Below are positions 1-8,772 of a stretch of 64,000 nt of DNA, piece by piece. The stretch is from positions 203,064-267,063 of the forward strand of contig NZ_CADDWM010000010.1 in the NCBI RefSeq assembly GCF_902809835.1, given 5' to 3'. The translations under genes were made by a program, and so were the position numbers. The notes beneath the pieces were generated by a model. That model had not been told where the DNA came from. It searched no databases and saw only the letters and a program-made list of their open reading frames with translations. Positions within the stretch are counted from its first letter, which is position 1; every line of letters starts with the position of its first letter. This stretch comes from Agromyces sp. Marseille-P2726 (GTDB lineage Bacteria; Actinomycetota; Actinomycetes; Actinomycetales; Microbacteriaceae).

Positions 1-1
1 C

Positions 2-691
2 GCCCTCCTCATCGAGTACCTCGCGCCCGTGGCACTGGTCGCCTTCGCCTGGGCTCGCACACGGCACGTCCCGCAGCTCGTCGTGCTCGCAGGTTCGGTC
101 GTCGCGATCACCGGTCTCGTGCTGGTCATCGGCCCCACTGGCGGGCCGCTCGATCCGTTCGGCGTGATCATGGCGGGTATCGCGATGCTCGGGGTCGCGG
201 TCTACTACGTGCTCGGCGAGCGATCCGACCTCGGCGTGCCGCCGATCGCCCTCGCCGCGGTCGGTTGCCTCATCGGATGCCTCGTGCTCGGCCTCTCGGC
301 GCTGACCGGCCTCGTCCCGTTCGAGGTCGCGTTCACGAACGTCGACTTCCTCGGCACCAGCGCCCCGTGGTGGGTGCCCATGCTCACGGTGGGCGCGTTC
401 TCGACGGCGTTCGCCTATGTCGCCGGAATCCAGGCCATCCGCATGCTCGGCACGCGCCTCTCGTCCTTCCTCGGACTCTCCGAGGTCATCTTCGCCGCGA
501 TCGTGGCGTGGGCGCTCCTCGGCGAGGCGATCGGGCCGGTGCAGGCGCTCGGCGGACTCCTGATCCTGGGCGGCATCGTGCTCGTCAAGCTCGAGCGCCG
601 GCCAGGTCGAGCGAGCGCGTCCGAGCTCGTCGACGAGACGCCCGAGTTCGTCGCAGAGCGAGCGGATGCCGCATCCGTTCGTCGTCCGTAG
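2..691 (+). CDS. EamA/DMT family transporter, C-terminal part
   Basis: This is the end of an integral membrane transporter of the drug/metabolite transporter (EamA) superfamily; the start lies before the window. The reading frame is already open at base 2 and begins with ALLIEYLAPV, a segment typical of the end of the first EamA repeat. About seven hydrophobic helices follow, including the usual final pair rich in Gly, Leu and Val (LGGLLILGGIVLV). A polar tail of about 35 residues ends the protein. The family exports small metabolites or amino acids; the substrate cannot be read from the sequence. Confidence 0.85.
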   Translation, partial: ALLIEYLAPVALVAFAWARTRHVPQLVVLAGSVVAITGLVLVIGPTGGPLDPFGVIMAGIAMLGVAVYYVLGERSDLGVPPIALAAVGCLIGCLVLGLSALTGLVPFEVAFTNVDFLGTSAPWWVPMLTVGAFSTAFAYVAGIQAIRMLGTRLSSFLGLSEVIFAAIVAWALLGEAIGPVQALGGLLILGGIVLVKLERRPGRASASELVDETPEFVAERADAASVRRP

Positions 692-774
692 ACTCCGCCC
701 ACGCGCTGCGGCAGCTCGGAACGAGCGCATGCTCCGCGGGGTGTCCGCTGGGGCAGCGCGCCCGCTCCCCGCGA

Positions 775-780
775 TAGCCT
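775..780 (+). promoter_or_regulatory. -10 box TAGCCT, probably leaderless
   Basis: TAGCCT ends 7 bp before the ATG at 788. Transcription from it would start at or next to the start codon, a spacing repeated before many genes here. Confidence 0.5.
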
Positions 781-787
781 GAGGCGC

Positions 788-1390
788 ATGCCCGCACCCC
801 GCTCGAAGCCCCTGCTCAGCTGGGAGCCGCTCCCGTTCCTCGTGCTGCTCGTGCTGCTGCTGCTCACGGGCGTCGTGCGACCCGAGAGCCCTCCCGTGTA
901 CGTCTGGGGGTTGGCCGCGGGCATCCTCGCCGCGCTCGTGTGGCTGGTCGTATCGCTCGTCCGGGCGAGCAGGCGGATGAATCCCGACCCGTGGGGCGAC
1001 CTCTCCACGCTCGACGGCCTCGTGATCACCGATGCGCCGCGGGCTGCGCGTGACGTTCGCACGGTCGTGCCGGTCGACGAGGTGCAGCGCCATCAGCCCG
1101 CGATCGAACTCGCCCGCATCCACGGCGGTGCCGAGCAGTCCGCGCTGCTGGTGCCGCGGGCCAGTCGATGGCTCAAGCGGCGGTACCGCATCGGCGTACA
1201 GCTCGTGGGGGGAGATCGACCACGTCACGCCGGATTCCTCGCGCGGGCGGCCGAGGAGCGATGGGTGGAACTGCTCGATGACCGGGGACAACGCGGCGAG
1301 TACGTGCGAGTGCCCGCGACGATCACCGGATCATCGCGGCCCTACGGCGTCGAACTCGACCTCAGCGGCCTCGGTGCGATGGGGGAATGA
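788..1390 (+). CDS. Two-helix membrane protein of unknown function
   Basis: A 200-residue protein that I do not recognise. Residues about 13-31 and 35-58 form two transmembrane helices. The remaining 140 residues are soluble, lack cysteine-based motifs and include a basic stretch (WLKRRYRIGVQL). The start at 788 follows a -10-like box by 7 bp. It stands alone between the transporter and a convergent thioredoxin gene. It is probably a real gene given its codon use and clear membrane region, but no function can be proposed. Confidence 0.7.
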   Translation: MPAPRSKPLLSWEPLPFLVLLVLLLLTGVVRPESPPVYVWGLAAGILAALVWLVVSLVRASRRMNPDPWGDLSTLDGLVITDAPRAARDVRTVVPVDEVQRHQPAIELARIHGGAEQSALLVPRASRWLKRRYRIGVQLVGGDRPRHAGFLARAAEERWVELLDDRGQRGEYVRVPATITGSSRPYGVELDLSGLGAMGE

Positions 1391-1436
1391 CGCCGCGGCG
1401 TGACATCCCGTCGCTTCGGCAGCTCACCGATCGGAT

Positions 1437-1814
1437 TCAGCCCTGCGCCTCGGCCCCCTGGCGGCTGGCCAGCTCGGCTCGGACCTTGTCCATGTCGAGC
1501 GCCCGCACCTGCGAGATGAGGTCGTCGAGCATCGGGCGGGGGAGTGCGCCGGCCTGCGCGAAGACGCCGATGCCGTCTTTGAAAGCCATGATGGTGGGGA
1601 TGGACGTGATGTTCATCGCGGCCGCCAGCTGCTGCTGGTCTTCGGTGTCGACCTTCGCGAACACGAGGTCGGGGTTGGCCTCGGACGCCGCCTCGTAGTT
1701 CGGGGCGAACTGGCGGCACGGGCCGCACCATTCCGCCCAGAAGTCGACGAAGACAGTGCCGCCCTCGAGGATGGTCTTCTCGAAGTCGTCAAGGGTGAGC
1801 GCCACGGTAGCCAT
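1437..1814 (-). CDS. trxA: Thioredoxin family protein
   Basis: A cytoplasmic thiol-disulfide reductase of 125 residues. The active site WCGPC lies at about residues 29-33 in the context FVDFWAEWCGPCR, followed by the cis-proline segment ITSIPTIMAFKDG. The C-terminus has a short extra tail (MDKVRAELASRQG) after the thioredoxin fold. It is monocistronic and would rely on thioredoxin reductase encoded elsewhere. A TAGGGT box ends 6 bp before the ATG, suggesting a leaderless transcript. The fold assignment is secure; which thioredoxin paralogue it is cannot be told. Confidence 0.9.
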   Translation of the reverse strand: MATVALTLDDFEKTILEGGTVFVDFWAEWCGPCRQFAPNYEAASEANPDLVFAKVDTEDQQQLAAAMNITSIPTIMAFKDGIGVFAQAGALPRPMLDDLISQVRALDMDKVRAELASRQGAEAQG

Positions 1815-1820
1815 GGGTCC

Positions 1821-1826
1821 ACCCTA
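1821..1826 (-). promoter_or_regulatory. -10 box TAGGGT of the thioredoxin gene
   Basis: On the minus strand, TAGGGT is followed by 6 bp and then the ATG at 1814. Confidence 0.5.
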
Positions 1827-1909
1827 TGCGGCCTGGCTGGTCGTGCATGCGGTGTTCGCTGTGGGCGCGGTGTGAGCCCGGTCGCCGCCCGGGCGTGTCG
1901 CCAGGGCGG

Positions 1910-1915
1910 TATGGT
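1910..1915 (+). promoter_or_regulatory. -10 box TATGGT of the hydrolase gene
   Basis: TATGGT is followed by 6 bp and the GTG at 1922. This spacing favours 1922 over the GTG at 1916 or more upstream starts. Confidence 0.45.
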
Positions 1916-1921
1916 GTGGTC

Positions 1922-2902
1922 GTGGTCGCATTCGACGGAGTGCAGGGATCGTTCCGTCGCCGTGGCGAGTCGCCCGATGCAGTCGTTCCGCAGGCGCCTC
2001 CGGCCGACGACGAATCGAGAGTGCTGGATGCCGCCATCGGCGACGTGGTCGATTGGCGGGCATTCCCGCGCGGCACCGAGCGCACGATGTTCCGGGCGCC
2101 CAGTGGTGATCTCGCGCGCATCGCGTACGGACCGACATCGGGTCGACGGGTAGTACTCGTGCCCGGGGCGACGGGGTCCAAGGAGGACTTCGTGCTCATG
2201 CTGCCGTTGCTCGCCGCCGCGGGGTATCGCGTGGAGTCGTTCGACCTCGCGGGCCAGTACGAGTCCGCACACGCCGGGCCGTGGAACCTCGACCCGCCGC
2301 GAGCCCGCTACGACCAGCGTCTCTTCCTCGACGACCTGCTCGCCGTGCTCGACGACGGCCCCGGCGGTGCCCACGTGCTCGGGTACAGCTTCGCCGGCAC
2401 GCTGGCCGAGCTCGCGCTGCTCGAACGTCCCGACCGCTTCGCGACCCTCACGCTCCTGAGCGCGCCGCCCGTACCCGGTCAGGTGTTCCGCTTCATCAAG
2501 CGCATCGGTGCGCTCAGCTCCTTCACGACCGCTCGTGTCAGCGCAGGGCTGATGCTCTGGGGCATCCGGAACAACCTGAACAAGGTGTCGCCGGGGCGCA
2601 TCGCCTTCGTGCGCGAGCGGTTCGCGCTCACCCGCCGCGAGAGCGTCGACGACATCATCGACCTCATGATGCGCACGCCCGACCTGCGCGCCGACCTCGC
2701 CGCCTCACCGGTGCCGAAGCTCGTCGCGGTCGGCGAGCACGATCTGTGGTCGAGCGAATTGCATCAGCGCTTCGCGCAAGAGATCGGAGCCGGCTTCGCG
2801 GTGTACCTCACGGGGCACAGCCCCTGCGAGACGGCGCCGCACCAGCTCGTGCGCGACATGCTGACGCTGTTCGCCGAGGTCGACGCCGACCCCCACAACT
2901 GA
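1922..2902 (+). CDS. Alpha/beta hydrolase
   Basis: A 326-residue alpha/beta-hydrolase-fold protein. The oxyanion strand VVLVPGATGSKEDF is followed by a nucleophile elbow GYSFAG (Ser), then a cap region and a late TGHSPCETAPHQ that supplies the catalytic His. The open frame runs further upstream to 1826, but that stretch is Arg/Pro-rich and looks non-coding. GTG 1922 is chosen because a TATGGT box sits 6 bp before it. It converges with the GT2 gene. The substrate is unknown; family members include esterases, lipases and C-C hydrolases. Confidence 0.8.
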   Translation: MVAFDGVQGSFRRRGESPDAVVPQAPPADDESRVLDAAIGDVVDWRAFPRGTERTMFRAPSGDLARIAYGPTSGRRVVLVPGATGSKEDFVLMLPLLAAAGYRVESFDLAGQYESAHAGPWNLDPPRARYDQRLFLDDLLAVLDDGPGGAHVLGYSFAGTLAELALLERPDRFATLTLLSAPPVPGQVFRFIKRIGALSSFTTARVSAGLMLWGIRNNLNKVSPGRIAFVRERFALTRRESVDDIIDLMMRTPDLRADLAASPVPKLVAVGEHDLWSSELHQRFAQEIGAGFAVYLTGHSPCETAPHQLVRDMLTLFAEVDADPHN

Positions 2903-2923
2903 GGCACGGATGCCGCGGGCCGG

Positions 2924-3724
2924 TCAGGCCGGCAGCGGCTCGTCGCCCTCGGTCGCCTCGACCTCCGTCCCGAGCTCGTCGACGACGGTCGAGCGCTTGC
3001 GGGCGCGCCAGTACTCGGCGCGTCGCTCGAGCGGCCCCCAGCCGCGGAAGTCCAGGGCCATCGTGTGGAAGGCCACGCGGACGCGGCGCCACAGCCCCTC
3101 GACGCTGTCGAACGGGCGCGCCGAGACGCCGACGAGCATGCGGTCGTCGCGGACCACCGTCATGCCCGGTCGGATCCACCACGAGAGGTCGAGGTCGTCG
3201 TGCACGTCGCCGCGATCACGATGCACGACCTCGCGGAGCTCGAGCCAGGCCTCCCGGCGCATGGCGTAGTTCGATCCGAACACGGGCGAGTGGCCGAGCA
3301 GCGCGCCGATCGCGAAGAAGTAGCCGCCGATGTAGACGTTGCGCGCGATCCAGCGGATCACCCGGTTCGCGCCGTAGAAGACGCCCGAACCCGTGACGAA
3401 CGTCGGGCGGTCGGAACGCGACATCCGGTACTCGACCTCGGCGAGCCACCCGGGCGCGGGCACCGAGTCGGCGTCGAGGCGGGCGAGCAGGTCGCCGGAT
3501 GCCGCGTCGAACCCGGCTGCGGTCGCCGGCCAGATGCCGCGCAGCGGCTCGGTGACCACGGTGGCACCTCCGGCGCGAGCGACGTCGGCCGTGGCATCCG
3601 TCGAACCGTTGTCGACGACGATGATCTCGTCTGCCGGCCGGGTCTGCACGGCGAGGGCGTCGAGGCAGGCGGCGACATAGCCCGCGTCGTTGTAGCTCGG
3701 GATGACGACCGAAATGGTGCCCAT
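2924..3724 (-). CDS. Glycosyltransferase family 2
   Basis: An inverting GT-A glycosyltransferase of about 266 residues. The N-terminus ISVVIPSYNDAGYV and the nucleotide-binding VVDNGSTDATADVA are typical of family 2, and the DXD-type motif appears as ARLDADSVPAP at about residues 86-96. The hydrophobic segment near IGGYFFAIGALLGH may associate with the membrane. The ATG at 3724 is preferred over the in-frame GTG at 3742 because TAGACT ends 7 bp before it. It probably transfers a sugar to a cell-wall or lipid acceptor; neither donor nor acceptor is visible. Confidence 0.85.
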   Translation of the reverse strand: MGTISVVIPSYNDAGYVAACLDALAVQTRPADEIIVVDNGSTDATADVARAGGATVVTEPLRGIWPATAAGFDAASGDLLARLDADSVPAPGWLAEVEYRMSRSDRPTFVTGSGVFYGANRVIRWIARNVYIGGYFFAIGALLGHSPVFGSNYAMRREAWLELREVVHRDRGDVHDDLDLSWWIRPGMTVVRDDRMLVGVSARPFDSVEGLWRRVRVAFHTMALDFRGWGPLERRAEYWRARKRSTVVDELGTEVEATEGDEPLPA

Positions 3725-3731
3725 CGTCGGG

Positions 3732-3737
3732 AGTCTA
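3732..3737 (-). promoter_or_regulatory. -10 box TAGACT of the GT2 gene
   Basis: On the minus strand TAGACT precedes the ATG at 3724 by 7 bp, indicating a leaderless transcript and deciding the start. Confidence 0.5.
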
Positions 3738-3878
3738 TCCACTACGGCACCGCGTCACGCGAGATCGTTGCGCGTCGCCCGAGTTCGACGCAAGGGCTGT
3801 TCAACTGCGCTCGCTGCACCTATGCTCTCCCTCAATGTGTGTCACCCGAAGGAGGGTGCCACGAGTGAAAGGAAGACG

Positions 3879-5474
3879 ATGAAGTCATCTGCCACACTTT
3901 CCCGACGCGCCAAGGCGGTGGGAGTCGCTACCGCGACGATCGCAGCCCTGGCGCTCGTGCCGACAGGGGCGGCCTTCGCGGCACCGGGGGCACAGAGCTG
4001 TGACAACCGCAACAACAACACGATCGCGAAGCTGCTCGAGTGCGTCGACGCCGACGGAGCCCGGGAGCACTTGGAGGCGTTCCAGCAGATCGCCGACGAG
4101 AACGGCGGCAACCGTGCCGCAGGCCTCCCCGGCTACGAGGCGAGCGTCGACTACGTCGTCGACACGCTCGAAGCGGCCGGATGGAACGTCTCGATCGATA
4201 CGTTCGACTTCGAGTTCACCGGCCCCTCGGAGCTCGAGCAGCTGACGCCCGTTCAGGCCATCTACGAGACCGGCTCCTTCACGGGAAGCGGCTCCGGCGA
4301 GGTCACGGGCAATGTGATCCCCGTCGACATCAACCTCGAAGGTGATCGGGCCAGCGACAGCGGCTGCGAGGCGGCCGACTTCACGGGCCTCGACTGGTCC
4401 GGTGACAACGACATCGCGCTCGTCCAGCGCGGCACGTGCAACTTCGGGGACAAGGCGTTCTTCGCCGAGCAGGCCGGCGCCGAGGCGGTCATCATCTTCA
4501 ACCAGGGCAACACCCCCGACCGTGAGGGCCTGATCGTCGCCGACGCCTCATCGCGCACCGACGGCACGACGGTCAAGCACACCATCCCGGTGGTGGGGGC
4601 GAGCTTCCAGCAGGGCGTCGCGCTCGCGGCGGAGGGCTCGACGGCTCGCATCTTCGTGCCCGCGCCCGAGCAGCGTCCGCAGAAGAACGTGATCGCGGAA
4701 CTCCCGGGCAAGAACGACGACAACGTCGTGATGGCCGGTGCGCACCTCGACTCCGTGCAGGCGGGCCCCGGCATCAACGACAACGGCAGCGGCTCCGCTG
4801 CGCTGCTCGAGATCGCTGAGAACCTGTCGAAACTGAAGCCGCAGAACACCATCCGCCTCGCGTGGTGGGGTGCTGAAGAGGAAGGCCTCCTCGGCTCGGC
4901 TGCCTATGTGAATGAGCTCTCGCAGGCCGAGAAGGACCGCATCGCGCTGTACCTCAACTTCGACATGGTCGCGTCGCCGAACTACATCTTCATGATCTAC
5001 GACGGTGACGAGTCGGGCTTCGAGGCGCCGGTGGTGGTGCCCGAGGGTTCGGTGCAGATCGAGGACCTCTTCGAGAGCTACTTCACGAGCGTGGGCGAGC
5101 CGTACGACGACGCCGAGTTCAGCGGTCGCAGCGACTACGAGGCGTTCATCCTGAACGGCATCCCGGCCGGTGGTCTGTTCACCGGCGCCGAGGTCGTGAA
5201 GACCGCGGAGCAGGAGGCGATCTGGGGCGGCGAAGCGGGCCAGCAGTACGACCCGTGCTACCACCTGGTCTGCGACACGATCGACAACATCAGCATGGAG
5301 GCGCTCGACGTCAACATCGATGCGATCGCGCTCGCCATCCTCGCCTACTCCTACTCCACGGAGTCGGTGAACGGCGTGCCCGGCAAGAACATCCCCGGCG
5401 GACTCTCGCTCCCTGCCCCGGCAGGGCCTGAGGGCACCGTCGGCAGTGACGGCGGCCACACGCACGACAACTGA
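3879..5474 (+). CDS. Secreted M28 aminopeptidase with PA domain
   Basis: A 531-residue secreted zinc aminopeptidase of the M28 (Streptomyces griseus aminopeptidase) type. Residues about 1-37 are a signal peptide with a basic n-region and a likely cut after AFA. A protease-associated domain follows (LVQRGTCNFGDKAFFAEQAG), then the peptidase domain. Zinc ligands are visible in AGAHLDSVQAG (His), GINDNGSG (Asp), WWGAEEEGLLGS (Glu pair), FDMVAS (Asp) and CYHLVCDT (His). The ATG at 3879 follows an AAAGGAAG ribosome site; the open frame upstream is spurious. It should release N-terminal residues from extracellular peptides for nutrition. Confidence 0.92.
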   Translation: MKSSATLSRRAKAVGVATATIAALALVPTGAAFAAPGAQSCDNRNNNTIAKLLECVDADGAREHLEAFQQIADENGGNRAAGLPGYEASVDYVVDTLEAAGWNVSIDTFDFEFTGPSELEQLTPVQAIYETGSFTGSGSGEVTGNVIPVDINLEGDRASDSGCEAADFTGLDWSGDNDIALVQRGTCNFGDKAFFAEQAGAEAVIIFNQGNTPDREGLIVADASSRTDGTTVKHTIPVVGASFQQGVALAAEGSTARIFVPAPEQRPQKNVIAELPGKNDDNVVMAGAHLDSVQAGPGINDNGSGSAALLEIAENLSKLKPQNTIRLAWWGAEEEGLLGSAAYVNELSQAEKDRIALYLNFDMVASPNYIFMIYDGDESGFEAPVVVPEGSVQIEDLFESYFTSVGEPYDDAEFSGRSDYEAFILNGIPAGGLFTGAEVVKTAEQEAIWGGEAGQQYDPCYHLVCDTIDNISMEALDVNIDAIALAILAYSYSTESVNGVPGKNIPGGLSLPAPAGPEGTVGSDGGHTHDN

Positions 5475-5495
5475 GTCGACTGATCCGAACGCGAG

Positions 5496-5526
5496 AGCGG
5501 GGGTGCCGGATGGCACCCCCGCTTTC
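5496..5526 (+). terminator. Rho-independent terminator after the M28 gene
   Basis: AGCGGGGGTGCC and GGCACCCCCGCT form a perfect 12-bp stem around a GGAT loop, followed by a short T run. It lies 21 bp after the aminopeptidase stop codon. Confidence 0.85.
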
Positions 5527-5570
5527 CCGTTTCCCGGTGCGTACCTTGCCACGTCGGGCACACTGAGCTG

Positions 5571-6359
5571 GTGGAGACCATCGTCAAGCGACGGGCGGAT
5601 GCCCCCGAGGGCTTCTTCGAGGCAGAGGCGGCCGGTCTGGCATGGCTGGCCGCGGCCGGTGGAGCGAAGACCGTCGCCGTCGCATCCGTGGCACCAGGTC
5701 GCATCGAGCTCGAGCGGGTGGTCGAGACGCGACCGGATGTCGCCGCAGCGCGATCGTTCGGCGCCGCCCTCGCCCGGACGCACGCGGCGGGCGCACGTGC
5801 GTTCGGCGCCCGACCCGACGGTTGGCACGGTCCGATGTACATCGGACGGCGCGTCCTGCCTGCGGCCGAGGACGCCACGTGGGGCGCGTTCTACGCGCGC
5901 GACCGGGTGCTGCCCTACCTGGAGGTCGCCGAGCAGGTGGGGAACACCACCGCAGCCGAGGCGGATCTGGTCCGACGCGCCTGCGACGCGATCGCTGCCG
6001 GTGCCTTCGACGACGAGGAACCGCCTGCCCGGGTCCACGGCGACCTCTGGAACGGCAACTTGCTGTGGTCGGCCGGGGGCGTGGTCCTCATCGATCCCGC
6101 CGCACACGGTGGGCATCGCGAGACGGATCTCGCGATGCTCGCGCTCTTCGGATGCCCCTTCCTCGACGAGGTGATCGAGGCGTACGATCTGTCGGCGCCG
6201 TTACGTGCGGGATGGCGCGAACGCATCCCGCTCCACCAGCTGCATCCGCTCGCCGTGCACGCCGCGGGGCACGGTCGAAGCTACGGTGTCGCGCTGGCGG
6301 AGGCCGCGGCGGCGGTCCTCGAATCGGGAGGAAACGAGGGTCGAACATCGCTGGAGTAG
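5571..6359 (+). CDS. Fructosamine kinase family protein
   Basis: A 262-residue protein of the fructosamine kinase/APH phosphotransferase fold. The catalytic loop is VHGDLWNGNLLW at about residues 151-162, followed by the metal-binding LIDPAAHGGHRETDLAML. Family members phosphorylate ketoamine sugars on glycated proteins or amines and so start deglycation. The GTG at 5571 gives the usual N-terminus; a weak CACACT box lies 6 bp upstream. It is monocistronic between a terminator and the LLM operon. The family call is firm; the substrate is inferred from homologues only. Confidence 0.85.
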   Translation: METIVKRRADAPEGFFEAEAAGLAWLAAAGGAKTVAVASVAPGRIELERVVETRPDVAAARSFGAALARTHAAGARAFGARPDGWHGPMYIGRRVLPAAEDATWGAFYARDRVLPYLEVAEQVGNTTAAEADLVRRACDAIAAGAFDDEEPPARVHGDLWNGNLLWSAGGVVLIDPAAHGGHRETDLAMLALFGCPFLDEVIEAYDLSAPLRAGWRERIPLHQLHPLAVHAAGHGRSYGVALAEAAAAVLESGGNEGRTSLE

Positions 6360-6398
6360 ACGGGAATAGATCGGGCCAGACATCCGTTCTGGTATTTA

Positions 6399-6412
6399 CA
6401 TGCAAACGCATG
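6399..6412. promoter_or_regulatory. Candidate operator before the LLM/FMN reductase pair
   Basis: CATGCAAACGCATG is a perfect inverted repeat (CATGC, AAAC, GCATG) in a locally AT-richer patch 30 bp upstream of the start codon at 6442. A dyad here suits a repressor site, but no regulator gene is adjacent. Confidence 0.4.
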
Positions 6413-6441
6413 GACATGTTCTCACAGCCCAGGAGGGCGAA

Positions 6442-7665
6442 ATGCAGTTCGGTATCTTCACCGTCACCGACATCACCCAGGACCCAACCACCGGTCGCAC
6501 GCCGAGTGAGCACGAGCGCATCAAGGCCACGCTCACCATGGCGAAGCACGCCGAGGAGGTCGGGCTCGATGTCTTCGCCCTCGGCGAGCATCACAACCCG
6601 CCGTTCTGGTCGTCGTCGCCCACCACCACGCTCGCGCATGTCGCCGGGCAGACTTCCACGCTGCAGTTGTCGACGGCGACCACGCTCATCACCACGAACG
6701 ACCCGGTGAAGATCGCCGAAGACTACTCGATGCTCCAGCACGTGTCCGACGGTCGCGTCGACCTGATGCTCGGCCGCGGCAACACCGGTCCGGTCTACCC
6801 CTGGTTCGGCCAGGACATCCGCCAGGGCCTGCCGCTCGCCCTCGAGAACTACGAGCTCCTCCACCGACTGTGGCGCGAGGACGTCGTCGACTGGTCGGGC
6901 CAGTTCCGCACGCCGCTGCAGGGCTTCACGGCCACGCCGCGTCCGCTCGACGACGTGCCGCCGTTCGTCTGGCACGGCTCCATCCGAACCCCCGAGATCG
7001 CCGACCAGGCCGCGTTCTACGGCGACGGCTTCTTCGCCAACCACATCTTCTGGCCCGCATCGCACACCCAGCGCATGATCGCGCTGTACCGCCAGCGCTT
7101 CGAGCACCACGGTCATGGCACCGCGGCCCAGGCCATCGTCGGACTCGGCGGGCAGGTCTTCATGCGCAAGAACTCGCAGGACGCGGTCAACGAGTTCCGC
7201 CCCTACTTCGACAACGCTCCCGTGTACGGCCACGGCCCGAGCCTCGAGGACTTCACCCAGCAGACGCCGCTCACCGTCGGCAGCCCACAGGAGGTCATCG
7301 ACCGCACGCTCGGCTTCCGCGACTACGTCGGCGACTACCAGCGCCAGCTCTGGCTCATGGACCACGCCGGCCTGCCGCTGAAGACCGTGCTCGAGCAGCT
7401 CGACCTGCTCGGCGAGGAGGTCGTGCCGGTGCTTCGCAAGGAGTTCGCCAAGAACCGCCCCGCCGACGTGCCCGACGCCCCCACCCACGCCTCGCTCGTG
7501 AAGGCGAAGTACGGCGACGAGACCCCGCGCCAGGCCACGCCGAACGCGAACCGCGGCGACAACCTGACGCTGGGTTCTCCCTACCAGGACACGGCGGTCG
7601 TCGAAGCCGCCAAGCCCGGCTCGGCCTTCGGCCCTGCCGCGACCCGCAAGGAGTTCGTGCGATGA
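6442..7665 (+). CDS. LLM class flavin-dependent oxidoreductase (CE1758-type)
   Basis: A 407-residue luciferase-like monooxygenase with a TIM-barrel fold using reduced FMN. The N-terminus MQFGIFTVTDITQDPTTGR and the segment GLDVFALGEHHNPPF are typical; GRGNTGPVYPWFG matches the flavin-binding part. The ATG at 6442 follows AGGAGGG with good spacing, so the upstream in-frame ATG at 6400 is rejected. The next gene, an FMN reductase, overlaps by ATGA and would supply reduced FMN. This pair is a known two-gene module in Actinobacteria; its substrate is not established. Confidence 0.9.
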   Translation: MQFGIFTVTDITQDPTTGRTPSEHERIKATLTMAKHAEEVGLDVFALGEHHNPPFWSSSPTTTLAHVAGQTSTLQLSTATTLITTNDPVKIAEDYSMLQHVSDGRVDLMLGRGNTGPVYPWFGQDIRQGLPLALENYELLHRLWREDVVDWSGQFRTPLQGFTATPRPLDDVPPFVWHGSIRTPEIADQAAFYGDGFFANHIFWPASHTQRMIALYRQRFEHHGHGTAAQAIVGLGGQVFMRKNSQDAVNEFRPYFDNAPVYGHGPSLEDFTQQTPLTVGSPQEVIDRTLGFRDYVGDYQRQLWLMDHAGLPLKTVLEQLDLLGEEVVPVLRKEFAKNRPADVPDAPTHASLVKAKYGDETPRQATPNANRGDNLTLGSPYQDTAVVEAAKPGSAFGPAATRKEFVR

Positions 7666-8291
7666 CCACCAAGCGCATCGTCGTCATCTCGGCCGGCCTC
7701 AGCACGCCGAGCTCGACCCGCCAGCTCGCCGACCGCCTGGGAGGCGACGCCGTGTCGCTGCTGCAGGAGCGCGGCTTCGAGGTCGAGACGCAGGTGTTCG
7801 AGCTTCGCGACCTCGCCCACGACATCACGAATCACCTGCTCATGGGCTTCGCCCCGCCGAAGCTGCAGGCCGCGCTCGACGCCGTGTCGTCGGCAGACGG
7901 TCTGATCGCGGTCACGCCGATCTTCACGACGAGCTACGCGGGGCTGTTCAAGTCGTTCATCGACGTGATCGACCCGCAGGCGCTCACCGATCTCCCGGTG
8001 CTCATCGGCGCGACGGGCGGCACGCCGCGCCACTCGCTCGCCATCGACTACGCGATCCGCCCGCTGTTCACCTACCTGCACGCCATCCCCGTCACGACGG
8101 GCGTGTTCGCGGCGACCAGCGACTGGGGAACCGAGGGCGACGGTGTGCGCTCGCTGCCCGACCGCATCTTCCGGGGCGCGAAGGAGTTCGCCGACCTCGT
8201 CGAGCGCACCGACCGCTCCGAGCTCGTGCGCGACCCGTTCGCGCTCGACCGCCCGGTCGGCCACCTCGTGGGCGGATTCACGGGGGAGTAG
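7662..8291 (+). CDS. NAD(P)H-dependent FMN reductase (CE1759-type)
   Basis: A 209-residue flavodoxin-fold reductase. The N-terminal VVISAGLSTPSSTRQLADRL holds the phosphate-binding loop, and VTPIFTTSYAGLFKSFIDVID and LIGATGGTPRHSLAIDYAIRP are the conserved flavin-site segments of NADPH-dependent FMN reductases. It starts within the stop codon of the LLM gene (ATGA), showing translational coupling, and should feed reduced FMN to that monooxygenase. A strong bidirectional terminator follows. Confidence 0.9.
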   Translation: MTTKRIVVISAGLSTPSSTRQLADRLGGDAVSLLQERGFEVETQVFELRDLAHDITNHLLMGFAPPKLQAALDAVSSADGLIAVTPIFTTSYAGLFKSFIDVIDPQALTDLPVLIGATGGTPRHSLAIDYAIRPLFTYLHAIPVTTGVFAATSDWGTEGDGVRSLPDRIFRGAKEFADLVERTDRSELVRDPFALDRPVGHLVGGFTGE

Positions 8292-8316
8292 CCCGAAGCG
8301 GATGCCGCGGTGACAC

Positions 8317-8355
8317 CTCAGGGGCTCGACGCCCATCCGGCGTCGAGCCCCTGAG
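8317..8355. terminator. Bidirectional terminator, 17-bp perfect stem
   Basis: CTCAGGGGCTCGACGCC at 8317-8333 and its exact complement at 8339-8355 flank a CATCC loop. It serves the convergent FMN reductase and dodecin genes. Confidence 0.85.
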
Positions 8356-8365
8356 ACGACCCGCG

Positions 8366-8569
8366 TCAGTCGAGCACGAAGCTGACCTCGAGCACCACGG
8401 ACCACGCCGTGATCTTGCCCTCGGTGGCCTCGACCTTCTGCTCCTTGACCCACGCGCCGCTCACGTGCCGCAGCGTCTGCGCAGCACGTTCGATGCCCAT
8501 CGCAACGGCGTCCTCGAAGCTCTTGTCGGAGCGGACCGTGATGGTGGTGACCCTGGCGACGGATGACAT
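8366..8569 (-). CDS. Dodecin family protein
   Basis: A 67-residue dodecin, a small protein that assembles into hollow dodecamers and stores flavin (or CoA). The sequence runs from the beta strand [19 protein letters not shown] through a single helix ([17 protein letters not shown]) to two beta strands ([22 protein letters not shown]), which is the complete fold, including the conserved Trp that stacks on flavin. A GAGGAGGAACACC leader gives a good ribosome site. It lies opposite a flavin-dependent operon, which may be more than coincidence. Confidence 0.9.
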   Translation of the reverse strand: MSSVARVTTITVRSDKSFEDAVAMGIERAAQTLRHVSGAWVKEQKVEATEGKITAWSVVLEVSFVLD

Positions 8570-8772
8570 GGTGTTCCTCCTCGAACAGTCAGGTGTGCTT
8601 CACGCCCCATCGTCCTCCCCTCGTGCCCGAAGCGCGAGGGGTTGACGGCCGGATGCCGGGAGCCGACGCCTCGGGGACCGTTCGGCGAACGGCATCCGAC
8701 GACTCGGTGAATCCTCGGCGCAACGGAGGCCTTCGCGGCCGACGGGAGCGCGCGAACGTCCACGCTGGACTC

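Noticed and set aside
2281..3396. A 371-codon Arg/Pro-rich frame on the plus strand
   Set aside because: It overlaps the hydrolase in another frame and the GT2 gene on the opposite strand, with shadow-type composition.
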